From the NCBI GenBank assembly GCA_963837485.1, contig CAWINP010000005.1:137237-201236 (forward strand): a stretch of DNA of 64,000 nt, written 5' to 3'. The DNA comes from Solirubrobacter sp963837485. Its GTDB lineage: Bacteria > Actinomycetota > Thermoleophilia > Solirubrobacterales > Solirubrobacteraceae. Position numbers and translations under genes: made by a program. The notes below the pieces were generated by a model that saw only the letters and a program-made list of their open reading frames with translations, made no database searches and had not been told where the DNA came from. Positions 34,291-42,663 of the stretch are shown piece by piece (position 1 is the first letter of the stretch; each line of letters opens with the position of its first letter).

Positions 34291-34842
34291 CTACGACTGG
34301 TTGAAGAAGCCCTTCTCGATCAGCGCAGCACGCTCCTCCGCGGAGACCTCCACGTTGCGCGGCGTGAGCAGGAAGACCTTGTCGGCGATGCGCTGCATCC
34401 CGCCGTCCAGCGCGTAGGTGAGGCCCGAGGCGAAGTCGATCAGCCGCTTCGACAGGTCGGCGTCGGAGCTCTGCAGGTTGATGATCACCGGGATCGAGTC
34501 CTTGAACTTGTCCGCGACGTCCTGGGCGTCGTTGAACGACTTCGGCACCACGAGATGCACGCGCACCTCCCCGCGTCCGTTGGCGGCCCTGCCGCCCACC
34601 GGCCGCAGCACGGTGGTACGGCGCTCGGACGTCGACGGCTCGTCGGAGAAGATGTCGTCGATCTCGTCGCGACGGCGGCGCGAGGAAAGGCGACGGACGT
34701 TCGGCCGCTCGCGATAGCGGCTCTCGAGCTCCTGCTCGGGAGCAGCCTCATGGACGTCGCTCGGCTCGTCCTCGTAGTAGTCGCGATCTTCGGCGAGACC
34801 GAAGTAGACGCCGACTTTGCGCAGCGTGTCGCTCAGGGCCAT
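34291..34842 (-). CDS. sepF: cell division protein SepF
   Basis: A 183-residue FtsZ-membrane anchor of Gram-positive bacteria. The N-terminal membrane-targeting helix (MALSDTLRKVGVYFGL) is followed by an acidic/basic linker and the C-terminal domain (VHLVVPKSFNDAQDVADKFK, VIINLQSSDADLSKRLIDFASGL, FLLTPRNVEVS). Confidence 0.95.
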   Translation of the reverse strand: MALSDTLRKVGVYFGLAEDRDYYEDEPSDVHEAAPEQELESRYRERPNVRRLSSRRRRDEIDDIFSDEPSTSERRTTVLRPVGGRAANGRGEVRVHLVVPKSFNDAQDVADKFKDSIPVIINLQSSDADLSKRLIDFASGLTYALDGGMQRIADKVFLLTPRNVEVSAEERAALIEKGFFNQS

Positions 34843-34892
34843 GGTCGGGGAGTCGTTCGCGTCGGACGGCGGTTTCCCTGCATCGGCAGAGT

Positions 34893-35513
34893 TTACGCGT
34901 AGAGGATCGTGCCGATGCGCACGATCGTCGCGCCTTCCTCCGCCGCGACCTTGTAGTCCTGCGAGGTTCCCATCGACAATTCGGGCAGGTCATGCTCGGC
35001 CGCCAGCTCTCGCAAACGTGCGAAGTACCGCCGGCTGTCCTCCGGGTCGTCGGCGAACGGCGGCATCGTCATCAGGCCTTTGACCGGCACCGGCGAGCGC
35101 TCGATGTACTCCGACAGCGCCTCCGGAGCGATGCCCGCCTTGCTGTCCTCCCCGGCGACGTTGACCTCGAGCAGGATGGGCGTCGACGCGCCCTCAAGGC
35201 GGCGCAGCGCGGAATCGGTGGCCACCGACTCGATCAGCTCGACGTACGGGACGATCTGCTTGACCTTGCGCGACTGGAGCTGGCCGATGAAGTGCCAGCG
35301 GAACTGCGGGTAGGCGGTCGCCTTGGCCTCGAGGTCCTGCGCCCGGTTCTCGCCGACCAGCGTGAGGCCGGCCTCGGCGAGCGTGCCGAGCTCCGCCAGC
35401 GGCACGTACTTGACCGCCGCGAGGATCTGGACATCGGGCCCGACCTCCTCGCGGATGCGGTCGAGGTTGGCGCGGATCCGCACGGCGTCGAGGCCGGTGA
35501 TCAGGCGCGGCAT
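34893..35513 (-). CDS. YggS/PLPBP family pyridoxal phosphate homeostasis protein
   Basis: A 206-residue, single-domain PLP-binding barrel. The PLP Lys is in ILAAVKYVPLAEL; WHFIGQLQSRK and LSMGTSQDYKVAAEEGATIVRIG are conserved. It helps control free PLP. The start overlaps pgeF by 13 nt, the usual partner in this cluster. Confidence 0.92.
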   Translation of the reverse strand: MPRLITGLDAVRIRANLDRIREEVGPDVQILAAVKYVPLAELGTLAEAGLTLVGENRAQDLEAKATAYPQFRWHFIGQLQSRKVKQIVPYVELIESVATDSALRRLEGASTPILLEVNVAGEDSKAGIAPEALSEYIERSPVPVKGLMTMPPFADDPEDSRRYFARLRELAAEHDLPELSMGTSQDYKVAAEEGATIVRIGTILYA

Positions 35514-36241
35514 ATGACTCCCGCCTGGCGGCCGGTGACGCCGCGGTCGCGGCGGTGCGAGAAGAACAGCCCGAACCAGCACATGCTGCACACGCCGGTG
35601 TCGTGCACCGTCTCGACGCCCGCCTCGTGCAGCTGCTGCGTGGCGACGGCGGCGAGGTCGAGGTTGCGCTCCATCCGGCGCGCGTCGTAGCGGGCGAACT
35701 GCTCGTGCACCTCCTCGCCGACCTCGTAGCAGCAGCCGCGCGCGCCGGGGCCGATGGCGGCCTGGATCGGGCCGGCGACGCCGAGCTCGCGCAGGGCGTT
35801 GACCCCTTCGCCGACGATCCCGGCGGCCAGCGGGCGCCAGCCGCAGTGCAGCGCGGCAACGCCGTCGGGCGCGGCCAGCAGGACCGGGAGGCAGTCGGCG
35901 ACGAAGACGATCGCGGCGGCGTCGGCGAGCGTCGTCGCCTGGCCGTCCTCCTCGGTGTACGGGCGCGCGGCGGACGGCGGCTCGGTCGCGCGGCGGACGG
36001 TGGCGCCGTGGACTTGGCGGCCGTAGCAGAAGCGCTCCCACGGGTGGCCGACCGCCTGGCCGAGACGGCGCCGGTTCTCGCGCACGTTCTCCGGCGCGTC
36101 GTCGGTCAGCAGGCCGAGGTTGAGCGAGTCGTACGGACCTTGGCTCACGCCGCCTTTCCGGGTCGAGAAGACGATCCGCGCTCCTGGGAGGTCGGCGGTG
36201 ATGTGGTCGTCGTGCTCGCGGAACGGCTCGGGCAGGTCCAC
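35501..36241 (-). CDS. pgeF: PgeF/YfiH laccase-domain protein
   Basis: A 246-residue multicopper-like fold protein of the YfiH family, reported elsewhere to edit peptidoglycan precursors or act on purine nucleosides. Metal ligands lie in GRQVHGATV, VADCLPVLL and ALHCGWRPLAAG. The GTG at 36241 (VDLPEPF) is the likely start; a TTG 27 nt upstream would place the first codons inside the palindromic repeat. In other actinobacteria ftsZ precedes this gene, but here a repeat element and a GH35 gene lie upstream. Confidence 0.88.
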   Translation of the reverse strand: MDLPEPFREHDDHITADLPGARIVFSTRKGGVSQGPYDSLNLGLLTDDAPENVRENRRRLGQAVGHPWERFCYGRQVHGATVRRATEPPSAARPYTEEDGQATTLADAAAIVFVADCLPVLLAAPDGVAALHCGWRPLAAGIVGEGVNALRELGVAGPIQAAIGPGARGCCYEVGEEVHEQFARYDARRMERNLDLAAVATQQLHEAGVETVHDTGVCSMCWFGLFFSHRRDRGVTGRQAGVICRA

Positions 36242-36256
36242 GCCGGAGAGGGTACG

Positions 36257-36483
36257 GGCGAACGTCAACTGCGGCAGTAAAGGAGGCGGCCTGACCAGAA
36301 ACGATCATCAGGGACGGGCGAGCGATCGCGATCGATCACCGACGCAACGCACCACTTTCACGTGTGGCGTCTAACTGTCGCATAGCGACAATTAGACAAC
36401 ACAGGAATCCCTGAGCGGCGATCATGGATGATCGTTCCGGCCGGCACCCCTCGCCTCCTTTACTGCCGCAGTTGACGTTCGCC
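36257..36483 (+). repeat. 227-bp palindromic intergenic element, copy 2
   Basis: The terminal inverted repeat is perfect over 32 bp, beginning GGCGAACGTCAACTGCGGCA. The second inverted pair is GAAACGATCAT (36298-36308) and ATGATCGTTCC (36428-36438). The central hairpin is CTAACTGTCGC (36371-36381), loop ATA, and GCGACAATTAG (36385-36395), with one mismatch; its sequence differs from copy 1 yet it still pairs. The 27-nt block at 36343-36369 and CGATCGCGATCG at 36323-36334 are identical to copy 1. It lies between the end of the GH35 gene (6 bp away) and the start of pgeF. Confidence 0.85.
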
Positions 36484-36488
36484 GGTCC

Positions 36489-39400
36489 CTACGGCGCGGT
36501 CGTGGACAACGTGAACGTGAGCGTCTTCGAATACGAGCCCGTGCGCAGCGCGTCGGTCGCGCCGATGTGCTGGCTGAACGCGATCGCGACAGGGTCGTTG
36601 GAGACCGGTCCGGTCCACGCGGCCTTCGAGAGCGTCACCTGCAGCGGCTCGGGCAGGCTGAACGCGCCGTTGGTCAGGTGGCCCGGGTCGCTCACGGAGA
36701 GCGCGGCGTCGCCGGCCGTGCTGATGACGTTGGCTGTGGTGGAGGCCGTGTACGTGTGGTCGACCCCGGGCGTGAACGCTCCGAAGCTCGCCGCCGGCCC
36801 CAGCGTCAGCGAGAGCTGGGCGGGCACGGTTGCGCCGACCGCCACGGTGTCCGCCGTCGCCGAGTCGAGCACGGCGGCGCCGTAGCGGTCGCGCAGCGTG
36901 ATCGTCACGTGGTGGCGCCCAGGCTGCGCGTACGTGTGCGTGCCGTTGACCGTGGTCCCGGCGACCGTGCCCTCCGACGTCGTCCCGTCGCCCCAGTCGA
37001 TCGTGGCCGCGAACGCCGTACCGAGCGCGTCGGGCGGGACGTCCAGCGTCGCGACGGGTCCGTCGATGCTGGTGCCGTCGAGCACCGCCGGGTGGAGCGT
37101 GGGCCGCGCGTAGGCGGGCGAGGCCACGTCGCCGACCCGCAGCGAGCTCGCGGACGTGCCGAGGTTCACGAGCTTGACCGTGCCGAGCCCGCCGGCGCCC
37201 GGCGCGTTGCTGGTGACCGCGATCGCCAGCGAGTTGCGGCCGTGCGGGCGCAGGATGCCGTTGGGCAGCACGAACGTGTGCTGGGGACCGACGTTGTTGA
37301 TGTACTGGCCGAGGTTCCAGCCGTTGACGAAGATCAGCGCGCGGTAGGCCTTCGTGGCCGGGTCGGTGATGTTCAGGCCGAGCGATGCGTCGGCGTCCTG
37401 CGGCACGTCGAGGTCGAACGTCGTCCGGTACCACGCGGTGCCGGGACTCGGATCGGCGTACGGCAACGACACGGGCGCCCAGCCGGCGTCCGGGTAGCTG
37501 GCCAGGTGCCAGCCGGCGCGCTCGCCGTAGAGGCCGCTCTCGTTGACGAACCCGCGGACCGTGTCGGTGATGTCCTCACCGCCCTGGTTGCCCTGGATCT
37601 TCCAGGCGATCGTGGTCGTCGTGCCCGGCAGCGTCGCGGACGTCATCCCGCGCGCGTTCTTGAACGCGTCGTTGGCGCCGCCGTCCTCCTCGTGGCCCAT
37701 CGCGTTGACCATCACCGCGAGCTTGTGTGGGCCGTCGGTCTGCAGCGCGGCGGGAACGTCGAACGTGGGGGTCTGGCTCCAGGTCGCCGTCGTCGCCTGG
37801 CCCGATGTGGGGACGGGCGTCTGGCTGGAGCCAAGGAACTGCCCGTCCAGCCACGCCTGCAGCAGGCCGACGGTGCCGGTCTGGAACGCGAGCCGGACCT
37901 GCGGCGCCGCGCCCGAGTACGTGCCGCGGTACCAGACCGGGCCGTTGTGGAAGCCGTAGTCGTCGGCGAACAGGACCTTCTGGCCGCTCGGGACGGCGGT
38001 GCGGCTGTTGGACGTCGTCTTGTCGGCGTTCGCCCAGGCAGAGTCGTCGAAGCCCGGCTGCGCCTCGGGCGACTCGGGCCGGTAGCGCCAACCGGTGATC
38101 TCGGGCAGGCTGACCTGCGGCGCACCGGCGAGCGCGCCGGTGACCGGGGCGCCGTTCCAGGTGACGTTCGCGGGGCCGCCCCACACCTGCACGCTCGCGG
38201 GGTCCTTCGTGTCACCGGTGAGGTTCAGCGTGTCGCCGCCGACCGACGCGCCGCGGACGAGCTCGGGGCCGCGGACGATCACCGGACCCGCGGAGGTCTG
38301 CTCGCGCCACAGCGTGGCGACCGCGTTGTCGTCGGCGATCAGCAGCCGCAGCGGGTGCGCGCCGCCGATCTTGACCTCGGCGAAGCCGTCGATCGGGTAG
38401 TCGATCCGCAGTTGGCCGTTGCCGTAGGTGCTCGTGATGCCGGCCGGCGCGTCCACGGTCGGCTCGGTCGCGTAGCTCAGGACGGTCTCCCCCGTCTGCC
38501 CCGGCCGGCCCTGGACGACGAGCACGTCGGCGCCGGGCAGCGCTGCGTGGGTCATCACGTCGGCGGTGCTGTAGACGAGGTGCTGGGAGTCGAAGGAGTA
38601 GTTGGCGAGCAGCGCCTTCATGTCCTCGCCCTTGAGCTCGACCTGCCCGGATTGCGGGATCGTGAAGTCGCCGTCGGGGGTGCTGATCGGGAACGTGAAC
38701 TTCAGGTCCGACGAGCTCTGCGCGTTGTGGCGCGGCAGGTAGACGTGCGTGCCGGTCTCGGGGTTGGCCAGGTGGTAGACCTTGACCGCGGGGTCGGAGG
38801 CGGCCACGGTCCCGACCTTGTCGAGCTGGGAGAGCGGCTCGACGCTCTGGACCATGTAGCCCATCGCCTTCATCGCCGCGACCTTGTCGACGCGCGCCTG
38901 GCGCGCCTCGTCCCAGGCCGCGCCGTAGTCGTAGGACGTGTACACGACCGGCGCCGGCAGCCAACCCCAGTTGGTGCCGCCGAACGTCATGTAGATGTTC
39001 TGGATCTTGATCCCGTTGGCGAGCGCGGTCAGGTAGTAGTCGCGCTCATAGCCGCCGTTCTCGCGCCGCGCGAGGCACGGGTAGCCGGCGCCGCCGAACA
39101 GCTGGTCGCCCCACGGGTCAAACCAGCCGCCGCCGAACTCGATCATCGCCCCGGGCGTGTTCGGGCTCGCGGTCGCGCCGCCCTTCGCCCCGCCGGCGCC
39201 GAAGTAGCCCCAGTCGGGCGGCGTCCCCGCGGTGCCGGGGTTGCCGCTGGTCGAGCACGTGCCGCCCGGGTAGCCGTCGAAGCCGTACAGGTTCGGGCCG
39301 GGGAGGCCGTCGGCGCCGGTGAACGCGCCCGGCACCCAGAAGCCGTTGCGGCCCTTGTCGTTGTGGACGATCGGGACCGAGATCCCGTCCGTGCGGGCCT

Positions 39401-40001
39401 TGTCGTACAGGTGCTTCATGTACTGGATGCCCGTCTGGCTCGAGACGTTGCTCGCGTACTCGTTCTCGACCTGGTAGAGGATCACCGTCCCCGTGTCGTT
39501 CGTCAGCTGGTGGCGGGCGAAGATCGGGTCGATGTGCGACTGGTACTCGTCCGTGTAGGACATGTACGTCGCGTTGTTGGTGCGCGCCGTGCCGGCCTTG
39601 GTCGTCAGCCAGCCGGGGAAGCCGCCGGCGTCGACCTCCGCGTTGATGTACGGACCCGGCCGCGCGATCACGTAGATCCCGAGGTCGTTCGCGATGTCGA
39701 GGAAGCGGTCGAGGTCGCGGACACCGGAGAAGTCGTAGACGCCCGGCTTCGGCGAGTGGTAGCCCCAGTCGACGTAGATCGAGACGCCGTTGTAGCCGTT
39801 GGCCTTCATCTTCTGCAGCACGTCGCGCCACAGGTCGGGGCTGGGCAGCCGGAACGGGTGGATCTCGCCCGACCACAGGTACACGCGCTGCCCGTCGACC
39901 TTCAGCGAGTACTTGTCCCAGCTGACCGTGTGCGCGTGCGCGGCGCTCGGCAATGCAAGCACGAGCACGGCGACGAGCAACCCCAATGCGGCGCGGCGCA
40001 T
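36489..40001 (-). CDS. secreted GH35 beta-galactosidase with PKD-like and C-terminal domains
   Basis: A 1170-residue exported enzyme. Signal peptide LGLLVAVLVLALPSAAHA; GH35 catalytic domain from about residue 30 (YLWSGEIHPFRLPSPDLWRD, ARPGPYINAE, acid/base Glu in LYQVENEYASN; nucleophile region GGWFDPWG). Galactose-binding-like jelly rolls follow (about 650-930), then a PKD-like domain (ATIDWGDGTTSEGTV...HTYAQPGRHHVTITL) and a C-terminal domain of about 110 residues ending DALRTGSYSKTLTFTLST. That last domain is also found on the beta-helix protein at 56845-58680. It probably removes galactose from plant polysaccharide. Confidence 0.9.
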   Translation of the reverse strand: MRRAALGLLVAVLVLALPSAAHAHTVSWDKYSLKVDGQRVYLWSGEIHPFRLPSPDLWRDVLQKMKANGYNGVSIYVDWGYHSPKPGVYDFSGVRDLDRFLDIANDLGIYVIARPGPYINAEVDAGGFPGWLTTKAGTARTNNATYMSYTDEYQSHIDPIFARHQLTNDTGTVILYQVENEYASNVSSQTGIQYMKHLYDKARTDGISVPIVHNDKGRNGFWVPGAFTGADGLPGPNLYGFDGYPGGTCSTSGNPGTAGTPPDWGYFGAGGAKGGATASPNTPGAMIEFGGGWFDPWGDQLFGGAGYPCLARRENGGYERDYYLTALANGIKIQNIYMTFGGTNWGWLPAPVVYTSYDYGAAWDEARQARVDKVAAMKAMGYMVQSVEPLSQLDKVGTVAASDPAVKVYHLANPETGTHVYLPRHNAQSSSDLKFTFPISTPDGDFTIPQSGQVELKGEDMKALLANYSFDSQHLVYSTADVMTHAALPGADVLVVQGRPGQTGETVLSYATEPTVDAPAGITSTYGNGQLRIDYPIDGFAEVKIGGAHPLRLLIADDNAVATLWREQTSAGPVIVRGPELVRGASVGGDTLNLTGDTKDPASVQVWGGPANVTWNGAPVTGALAGAPQVSLPEITGWRYRPESPEAQPGFDDSAWANADKTTSNSRTAVPSGQKVLFADDYGFHNGPVWYRGTYSGAAPQVRLAFQTGTVGLLQAWLDGQFLGSSQTPVPTSGQATTATWSQTPTFDVPAALQTDGPHKLAVMVNAMGHEEDGGANDAFKNARGMTSATLPGTTTTIAWKIQGNQGGEDITDTVRGFVNESGLYGERAGWHLASYPDAGWAPVSLPYADPSPGTAWYRTTFDLDVPQDADASLGLNITDPATKAYRALIFVNGWNLGQYINNVGPQHTFVLPNGILRPHGRNSLAIAVTSNAPGAGGLGTVKLVNLGTSASSLRVGDVASPAYARPTLHPAVLDGTSIDGPVATLDVPPDALGTAFAATIDWGDGTTSEGTVAGTTVNGTHTYAQPGRHHVTITLRDRYGAAVLDSATADTVAVGATVPAQLSLTLGPAASFGAFTPGVDHTYTASTTANVISTAGDAALSVSDPGHLTNGAFSLPEPLQVTLSKAAWTGPVSNDPVAIAFSQHIGATDALRTGSYSKTLTFTLSTTAP

Positions 40002-40093
40002 CCGTGACCCCCTCGAAGAAACTGGACCCCTGGCTTATACAACCGAAGGCCGCGAGTTTCAAATGCGAAACTCATCGCTGCGAGGCGTGCGGG

Positions 40094-40552
40094 TCAATCG
40101 CAGAACGAGAGGTTGGGCACGCCGATCAGCGTGACCTTGTGGGTTCCGACGTCCACGGCGAACCACATGCGGCCGCCGCCGTTGCTCGGCACCTTGTAGA
40201 GCGTCACGCCGAAGATGCTCTCGCTGGCGTGCTCGGCCTTGGCCTTCGGGAACTTGCGCTTGAGCGTCGTCGCGGTCGAGCCGATCCCGACGCCCCGCGC
40301 CTTCGCGCCGGCGCCGGTGATCGTGATCCGCGCGACCTTGCGCGGCGACGTCTTCGTCAGGTCCACCGTGCCGTGCAGCGGGGGCCGCAGACTGGCGAAC
40401 TTCGTGTTCGGGCCGGACAGCTCGCAGCCGTTGCGCAGGCCACCGATCAGGTTCGCCTGGCGGAGCTCGTTGAACGTCTTGCCGAGCTTGACGTCACCGA
40501 CGCCGGTTGGAGTGATGGCGATGGCCGCGGCGAGCGCGGATTCGATCAACAT
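40094..40552 (-). CDS. small exported protein of unknown function
   Basis: A 152-residue protein with a short N-terminal hydrophobic segment (IESALAAAIAITP) that may be a signal peptide. The rest has two copies of a GVGDVKLGKTFNELR / GVGIGSTATTLKRKFPKA type motif and ends with a Cys. It begins 9 bp after the HxlR regulator's stop and is likely cotranscribed. I do not recognise a family with a known function. Confidence 0.6.
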   Translation of the reverse strand: MLIESALAAAIAITPTGVGDVKLGKTFNELRQANLIGGLRNGCELSGPNTKFASLRPPLHGTVDLTKTSPRKVARITITGAGAKARGVGIGSTATTLKRKFPKAKAEHASESIFGVTLYKVPSNGGGRMWFAVDVGTHKVTLIGVPNLSFCD

Positions 40553-40561
40553 GGCGAGACG

Positions 40562-41197
40562 CTATCCGGCAAGGAGGCGGGCCAGGCGCTCGACCGCCGC
40601 GGCGTCGCCCTCGATCTTCGTGTCGGTGAGCGGCCGCCGGCCGCGGAGCAGGGCGTCGGGCGTGTCGGGATCGGCGTCGATCGTCGCGTCGGGCCGGTCC
40701 GCGCTACCGCGCTCGGCCGTGATTGCGCCGTCGGCGAGCTCGATGCGGAAGCGGTCGTCGCCGGCTCGCAGCTCATAGCGTCCCTGCACGTCACCGGGGT
40801 CGATCTGCGCCAGGAGCGACAGGACGACCGAGTCCGCTGACCTGACCGGCGCTCCGCCGGCGACGCGGCCGCCCCAGCGGCCGAGCGCCACCACCGTGTC
40901 CTCGAGCTGCATGCCCCAGTCGGTCAGCTCGTAGACGCGGGAGCCCGCCGGGGGCGGCAGCGTACGGCGGCGGACAACCCCGGGGCGCTCGAGCTCACGC
41001 AGGCGCTCGGACAGCACGTTGGGGCTCGCGTTGGGAAGGCTCCTTCGCAGGTCGGTGTAGCGCTTCGGCCCGAGCAGCAGCTCGCGGACCACCAGCAGCG
41101 CCCAGCGCTCCCCGACGACGTCGAGCGCGCGCGCGATCGCGCAGCCGTCGCCGTATGTCCGTGTCGTCGCCGCGATCGATCCCTCGCCCTGGTCCAC
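40562..41197 (-). CDS. HxlR-type regulator with SCP2-like ligand domain
   Basis: About 211 residues. Residues 10-120 form an HxlR winged helix (CAIARALDVVGERWALLVVRELLLGPKRYTDLRRSLP...SPNVLSERL), and the C-terminal 75 residues look like an SCP2 sterol-carrier fold (YELRAGDDRFRIELADGAI). GTG at 41197 is the best start, although relatives begin near the TRTYGDG segment, where no ATG, GTG or TTG remains. The 5' end overlaps the divergent RidA gene; this pairing occurs in other actinobacteria and suggests that it controls that gene. Confidence 0.8.
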   Translation of the reverse strand: MDQGEGSIAATTRTYGDGCAIARALDVVGERWALLVVRELLLGPKRYTDLRRSLPNASPNVLSERLRELERPGVVRRRTLPPPAGSRVYELTDWGMQLEDTVVALGRWGGRVAGGAPVRSADSVVLSLLAQIDPGDVQGRYELRAGDDRFRIELADGAITAERGSADRPDATIDADPDTPDALLRGRRPLTDTKIEGDAAAVERLARLLAG

Positions 41198-41548
41198 CAA
41201 CCTGGGCTTCGACCAGGCCAGCTGATCGAAGGTCACCGGCGCCAGCTCGTGTGCAGCGGCCAGGACGCCGTCGACGCCGACGGCAATCCGCAGCATCCGG
41301 GGGACATGGCCGCGCAGCTGGAGATGACCCTCGACAACCTGGAGGCGGTCCTCGCCGGCGCGGGCATGACGCTCGCCGACGTCGTTCGGCTCAACGTCTA
41401 CTCGACCGACCTCGACGAGTACCTCAGGCACTTCTCGCGCCTGGCGGAGCGTTTCGGGGGCTCGCGCCATGCGACGAGCCTGCTCGGCGCGACGCGGCTG
41501 GCGGCGCCGGGCCTCATGGTCATGCTGGAAGCGACCGCGGTCGACTGA
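41155..41548 (+). pseudogene. RidA family protein with N-terminal frameshift
   Basis: The C-terminal 99 codons (from a GTG at 41249) encode a RidA-like trimer fold (GDMAAQLEMTLDNLEAVLAGAGM, VVRLNVYSTDLDEYL, ATSLLGATRLAAPGLMVMLEAT). The expected N-terminus is readable in another frame as IDPSPWSTNLGFDQA from 41175, and a single missing base near 41220 separates the two; no start codon is in frame with that segment. RidA deaminates reactive enamines. It is either a recent pseudogene or contains a sequence error, and the short form lacks the first beta strands. Confidence 0.65.
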
Positions 41549-42631
41549 TCAGCTCAGCGCCGCGGCGAGCTGGGACTCGCGATCGGGGGCCTTGCCGTCG
41601 AGCATCGCGACGGTGGCGCGCGCGAGCCCCTCGCCGACGGCGGCGCCCGTGAGGCCGGCGGCGACGAGATCGTCTCCGGTGATGGCGAGCGTGCGGTGGC
41701 GGACGTCGTCGAGCCAGCGCCGCGCGCCCGCCACCTCGGCGGCCTCGGGCGGCAGGCGGCGGAACGCGCGCCACAGCTCCGCGTCGGAGTCGGGAACCGC
41801 GGGCGCGTGCGCCGCCGCCACGACGATCTTGCGGTCGTGGGCGGTGAAGCCGAGCTCGTCGAGGCGCTCGGCGAGGTCCGGGACGCCGGTGCAGCACGCG
41901 GCGAGCTTCGCCAGGCGCGAGGCATCGATGTCGACCGGCTCGAACCCGGGCCCGAGCAGGGCCTTGCCGATGTCGTGGCGGGCGAGCTGCCTCGCCGGAT
42001 GCGGTTCGTCGAGCAGCAGGCGCAGCTCGCGCCCGAGCCGGTCGCCGCTGACCGTCCGGAAGGCCTCGGGATCGATCAGCGCGTCGGTCGCGGGGTCGGG
42101 CTCGAACCCCAGCCGCGCGCTGTAGCGCAGCAGTCGCAGGATCCGCGTCGGGTCGTCGGTGAACGAGCGCTCGTGCAGCACCCGCAGCACGCCTGCGTCG
42201 AGGTCCTCCCGGGCGCCGGGCCACTCGGTCGCCTCGCCGTCGGCCAGCCGTATCGCCATCGCGTTGACCGTGAAGTCGCGCCGGGCCAGGTCCTCCCGCA
42301 ACGTCGCGCCCAGCCGCACCTCCGGAAGCGCCCCGGGGCGCGGGTAGGTCTCCCGCCGGGCGCCCGCGAGGTCGAACGCGAAGCCGTCCGACGAGACCGT
42401 CGCCGTGCCGAAGCGCTCGTGGACCGTCACGCGCCCGCCGAGCCGCCGCGCCGCGTGCCGGGCGACCTCGAGCGCGTCGCCCTCCACCACGAGATCGAGC
42501 TCGTGCGGGGAGCGGCCGAGCAGCACGTCGCGGACCGCGCCGCCGACCACGTGCACGCCGGGCTCATCGCCCACGCCGGCGAGCACGATCTCCGCGCCGG
42601 GAGCGAGTTGCAGGCGGTCGAGCAGGTCCAT
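41549..42631 (-). CDS. CCA tRNA nucleotidyltransferase / poly(A) polymerase family
   Basis: A 360-residue class II nucleotidyltransferase. The catalytic motif is VVGGAVRDVLLGRSPHELDLVVEGDA (residues 28-53), followed by RRDFTVNAMAIRL and DPTRILRLLRYSARLGFEPD. The C-terminal helical part is shorter than in HD-containing CCA enzymes and shows no clear HD domain. It probably repairs or adds the tRNA CCA end; A-adding-only or poly(A) activity cannot be excluded. The start at MDLLDRL lies 32 bp from the divergent propeller gene. Confidence 0.85.
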   Translation of the reverse strand: MDLLDRLQLAPGAEIVLAGVGDEPGVHVVGGAVRDVLLGRSPHELDLVVEGDALEVARHAARRLGGRVTVHERFGTATVSSDGFAFDLAGARRETYPRPGALPEVRLGATLREDLARRDFTVNAMAIRLADGEATEWPGAREDLDAGVLRVLHERSFTDDPTRILRLLRYSARLGFEPDPATDALIDPEAFRTVSGDRLGRELRLLLDEPHPARQLARHDIGKALLGPGFEPVDIDASRLAKLAACCTGVPDLAERLDELGFTAHDRKIVVAAAHAPAVPDSDAELWRAFRRLPPEAAEVAGARRWLDDVRHRTLAITGDDLVAAGLTGAAVGEGLARATVAMLDGKAPDRESQLAAALS

Positions 42632-42648
42632 GCGGGGATTGTGCCTTC

Positions 42649-42654
42649 TACCCT
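42649..42654 (+). promoter_or_regulatory. -10 box TACCCT, 9 nt before the PQQ-type propeller gene
   Basis: TACCCT ends 9 nt before the ATG at 42664 in a 32-bp divergent gap, so the transcript must be leaderless or nearly so. Confidence 0.45.
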
Positions 42655-42663
42655 CGAACATCC

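Noticed and set aside
36257..36483. Palindromic elements read as integron attC sites
   Set aside because: The ends lack the GTTRRRY/RYYYAAC core, and no integrase or gene cassette is nearby.
36567..40007. A reading frame of more than 1100 codons on the strand opposite the GH35 gene
   Set aside because: The translation is low-complexity Arg/Val/Asp/His sequence with no domain, as expected opposite a GC-rich gene; the GH35 frame has signal peptide and catalytic motifs.
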